Source: CAWFPR01 sp963817635 (GTDB lineage Bacteria; Acidobacteriota; Vicinamibacteria; Vicinamibacterales; 2-12-FULL-66-21). Taken from it: DNA of 64,000 bases. The position numbers were made by a program, and so were the translations under genes. Each line of letters begins with the position of its first letter. Position 1 is the first letter of the stretch. The DNA lies in contig CAWFPR010000026.1 of the NCBI GenBank assembly GCA_963817635.1, forward strand, positions 62,001-126,000. Direction: 5' to 3'. The notes under the pieces are model-generated. The model had not been told where the DNA came from. It saw only the letters and a program-made list of their open reading frames with translations, and did not search any database. Below are positions 61,701-64,000 of this stretch, piece after piece.

Positions 61701-62296
61701 CGACCGACGCTGGCCAGACCGATCCCAGGGACATCTGGCAGGCGCACCCGGCCGATGCGTTTCGCATCTCGGCCGGCGAGCTGCAGGCTCGCGTCGAGCG
61801 CCTGCGGCGCAGGACCCGGCGACGCAACTCGATCGGGCTCGTTGTCAGCGGCATCGTCCTGGCCGGCTGCGTCTGGTGGCTGGTGCAGATCGCCGATCCG
61901 CTGGCGCGCGTCGGCGCGATGCTGACGATGGTCGGCGTCGGCGTGATGGCGTTCCAGCTTCGCGCGAGTCAGGGAGGCGAACGGGCGGCCGCCCGCCGGA
62001 CCGCCCTGATGGGGGGAACCGCGTCCGCGGATTTCTACCGTGGAGAACTGGAGCGCCAGCGCGACTTCCATCGTGGACGCCGGTTCTGGACGCGGCTGCT
62101 GCTCTTCGCTCCGGGGCCGGTGGTCTTCTTCGCCGGCTTTGCCAGGGCTCATCCTGAGGTCGCGGGCACCATCCGCCTGGAGGCTCTCGCTTTTCTGCTG
62201 CTCGTCATTGCCGCCGTGCCTCTCAACCTCCGACTCGCGCGCGGCTATCAACGCCAACTCGATGAACTCGATCGTCTGCAGAAGGAACCCTCATGA
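61697..62296 (+). CDS. Membrane protein coupled to the ECF sigma factor, probable anti-sigma
   Basis: 199 residues: a soluble N-terminus of about 45 residues with a basic helix (AGELQARVERLRRRTRRRNS), then TM helices (IGLVVSGIVLAGCVWWLV; ARVGAMLTMVGVGVMAFQLR; LEALAFLLLVIAAVPLNLRL). The layout, a cytoplasmic helix plus membrane anchor right after an ECF gene with ATGA overlap, is that of membrane anti-sigma factors, though no known anti-sigma motif is visible. Its stop overlaps the start of the next gene (ATGA). Confidence 0.65.
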   Translation: MTTDAGQTDPRDIWQAHPADAFRISAGELQARVERLRRRTRRRNSIGLVVSGIVLAGCVWWLVQIADPLARVGAMLTMVGVGVMAFQLRASQGGERAAARRTALMGGTASADFYRGELERQRDFHRGRRFWTRLLLFAPGPVVFFAGFARAHPEVAGTIRLEALAFLLLVIAAVPLNLRLARGYQRQLDELDRLQKEPS

Positions 62297-63691
62297 AATC
62301 CACGCTTTTTGTCATCGCGCTCGGCACGCTGCTGCTCGGACGCATCTCCAGTTCACAGATAACACCGCGGCCAGTGCCAGCCGACGCGGAAATCCGCCGG
62401 ATCCTGGCCGATCGGATCGACGCCTGGCACCAGGGCGTCGGGATCGTCGTCGGCGTCATCGAACCGCGCGGCCGCCGGGTGGTGGCGCACGGGAACATGG
62501 ACACCGACTCGAGCCGTCCAGTGAACGGCGACGCCGTGTTCGAGATCGGGTCGGCGACGAAGGTTTTCACGTCGCTGCTCCTTGCCGACGCCGTCCAGCG
62601 CGGCGAAGTGGCGCTCGACGGATCCGGCGGCGAAGTACCTCCCGCCGGAGGTCAGGGTGCCGCAGCATGGAGACCGGCAGATCACGCTCGAGGATCTCGC
62701 GACGCACACGTCAGGGCTGCCGCGGCTGCCGTCGAACCTCGCGCCGAAGGATGCGGGCAATCCATACGCGGACTACACCGTTGCTCAGCTCTACGCGTTT
62801 CTGTCGGCGTACGACCTGCCACGCGACGCCGGCTCGCGCTACGAGTACTCGAATCTCGGCGCGGGACTCCTGGGGCACGTGCTGGCACGCCGCGCCGGCG
62901 TGGACTACGAGACTCTCGTCCGCACGCGGATTACCGGTCCGCTGGCGATGGCGAGCACGGCCGTCACGCTGACCGATCCCCTGCGGCAGCGGCTCGCAGC
63001 CGGGCACAACGATCGGCGCGAACGCGTGCCCAACTGGGACATTCCCACGCTGGCGGGCGCGGGAGCCATTCGCTCGACGGCCAACGACATGTTGATCCTG
63101 CTCGCCGCCGAACTCGGCTACGTGCCCTCGCCGCTGGCTCCCGCAATGAAGGCCATGCTCGCCGTGCGGCGGCCCACCGGTGTCGCGGGCCTCGAGATTG
63201 CCCTGGGCTGGCACGTGCTGTCCACGCCGGCCGGCCGCGAGATCGTCTGGCACAACGGCGGCACCGGCGGCTACCGGTCCTTCATCGCGTTCGATCCGAA
63301 GGCACGCACGGGCGTCGTCGTGCTGTCGAACATGTTCACCAGCGCCGGCGTGGACGACATCGGGCGTCACCTGCTCGACGAGTCATTGCCGCTGATTCAG
63401 CCGCCGGTCGAGCGGAAGGAAGTGACCCTCACGCCGGAGCTGCTCGATCGGTATGTCGGCCGGTACGAGCTGGCGCCGGCCTTCATCCTGACGGTGACGC
63501 GCGAAGGCAATCGTCTGTTCGTCCAGGCGACGGGCCAACCGAAGTTCGAGCTGTTCGCCACGAGCGAGCGCGAGTTCTTCCTGAAGGCGGTCGAGGCGCA
63601 GGTGACCTTCGAGGCCGAAGGGCAGGAACGCGCGACGCGGTTGATCCTGCACCAGAACGGCGCCCACCAGCCGGCGCGGCGGATTGAGTGA
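62293..63691 (+). CDS. Secreted beta-lactamase-family serine hydrolase, one frameshift
   Basis: Signal peptide (KSTLFVIALGTLLLGRISSS). Ser-x-x-Lys in FEIGSATKVFTSLLLADAVQ; a frame change near 62625; then LPPEVRVPQHGDRQITLEDL, Tyr-Ser-Asn in SRYEYSNLGAGLLGHVLARR, and HNGGTGGYRSFIAFDPKART as the third motif. A C-terminal domain (LLDRYVGRYELAPAFILTVT) is as in esterase/penicillin-binding-like proteins. ATGA overlap with the anti-sigma-like gene places it as the likely output of this sigma-controlled operon; the natural substrate is unknown. Confidence 0.85.
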
Positions 63692-63808
63692 ATCCGTAAC
63701 CGGTTGACGGGGTGAATGCCCGCGCCGGCACAACAGTCTGGTGCCGGCCGCGGGCCCCCGTCTGTCCCCAACGGCCATAATGGCGACAATGTCGTCTAAT
63801 GAAGTAAC

Positions 63809-64000
63809 ATGCCGGCGGAGGGCGACGTGGGACAGGTCAGCATTCTCGGCGAGCTCGAACAGATGGTCCTCATGGCCGTCCTGCGCCTGGACGACGCCTA
63901 CCCCGTGAGCGTGCGTGACGAAATCAAGGGCGTGGCCGGTGTGGAGCTGTCGCGCGGCACGGTGTACGTCACGCTGCACCGCCTCGAGGAAAAAGGCCTG
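63809..64000 (+). CDS. PadR-family transcriptional regulator, 3' part outside window
   Basis: First 64 codons: ILGELEQMVLMAVLRLDDAY, VSVRDEIKGVAGVELSRGTV, YVTLHRLEEKGL, the PadR winged helix. The right edge of the window cuts it. ATG 63809 is in frame; a GTG at 63827 has GGAGGG just upstream (short spacing) and is an alternative start. PadR regulators usually stand before ADOP permease genes in Acidobacteria, so a further permease probably follows. Confidence 0.85.
   Translation, partial: MPAEGDVGQVSILGELEQMVLMAVLRLDDAYPVSVRDEIKGVAGVELSRGTVYVTLHRLEEKGL

Noticed and set aside
1..64000. CRISPR arrays, rRNA genes, intact IS elements or prophage
   Set aside because: No direct-repeat/spacer pattern, no rRNA sequence, no transposase with flanking inverted repeats and no phage structural genes were seen; the only tandem array is the 150-bp coding repeat at 28448-29197.

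Overview
This is a high-GC chromosomal (or metagenome-assembled) window that looks like an acidobacterium, most likely of the Vicinamibacteria type. The inference rests on gene content only: PQQ-like propeller proteins, ADOP-type FtsX permeases next to a PadR regulator, many ECF sigma factors (ECF41 and ECF42 types among them), a TMTC/TPR membrane protein, a kinase-associated propeller remnant and a PEP-CTERM tail. Many reading frames change frame inside obviously conserved proteins. Several genes also lack an internal block of a family domain, so base calling or assembly errors and real gene decay are mixed and cannot be separated from the sequence alone.

Layout. 1-6.3 kb: an M55 aminopeptidase cut by the left edge, an alcohol dehydrogenase remnant, two tandem secreted PQQ-like propellers, a badly frameshifted TMTC-like TPR protein and a J-domain remnant. 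6.3-14.5 kb: a potassium-transport locus in the order sensor kinase, kdpE, small membrane ORF, kdpF, kdpA, kdpC, kdpB, then a separate KdpD sensor/Usp-domain protein. KdpD is therefore split in two and the structural order is A-C-B. 14.6-27.2 kb: FmdE-like protein with ArsR, a cupredoxin lipoprotein, an ECF41 sigma factor divergent from its carboxymuconolactone-decarboxylase-like partner, ankyrin proteins, an ECF/zinc-finger pair, a methyltransferase, an XRE regulator, an alcohol dehydrogenase, fragments and an MFS transporter. 27.5-38.8 kb: a protein combining an apparently inactive M6-peptidase-like domain with five tachylectin-like repeats, a hybrid histidine kinase, SthA and DinB genes with internal losses, a VapC/ribbon-helix-helix pair and an M1 peptidase.

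38.9-47.6 kb is the most interesting region: a ribosomal peptide (RiPP) locus of the NHLP/NHLM type. It has a 117-residue precursor with a nitrile-hydratase-like leader ending in Val-Val-Gly-Gly, a 2-oxoglutarate/Fe(II) oxygenase-like enzyme directly downstream, a divergent tandem-GNAT protein, and a three-gene exporter: HlyD-type adaptor, C39-peptidase ABC transporter, and a second NHLM ABC transporter carrying an N-terminal FHA domain. No lanthionine synthetase, YcaO or radical SAM enzyme is seen. The likely product is an acylated and/or hydroxylated peptide with a Lys-rich helical part and a Pro-Gly-Gln tail.

48-64 kb: a serine hydrolase; a low-GC ECF sigma operon that looks acquired; a recombinase tail and a direct repeat around an ECF42/YciI module; an XRE/nucleotidyltransferase pair behind a perfect AT-rich operator; a tRNA-Gln followed by hairpins; a large protein with a TIR-like block overlapping an MscS channel gene; an ADOP permease with a large internal loss; an ECF/anti-sigma-like/serine hydrolase operon; and the start of a PadR regulator at the right edge.
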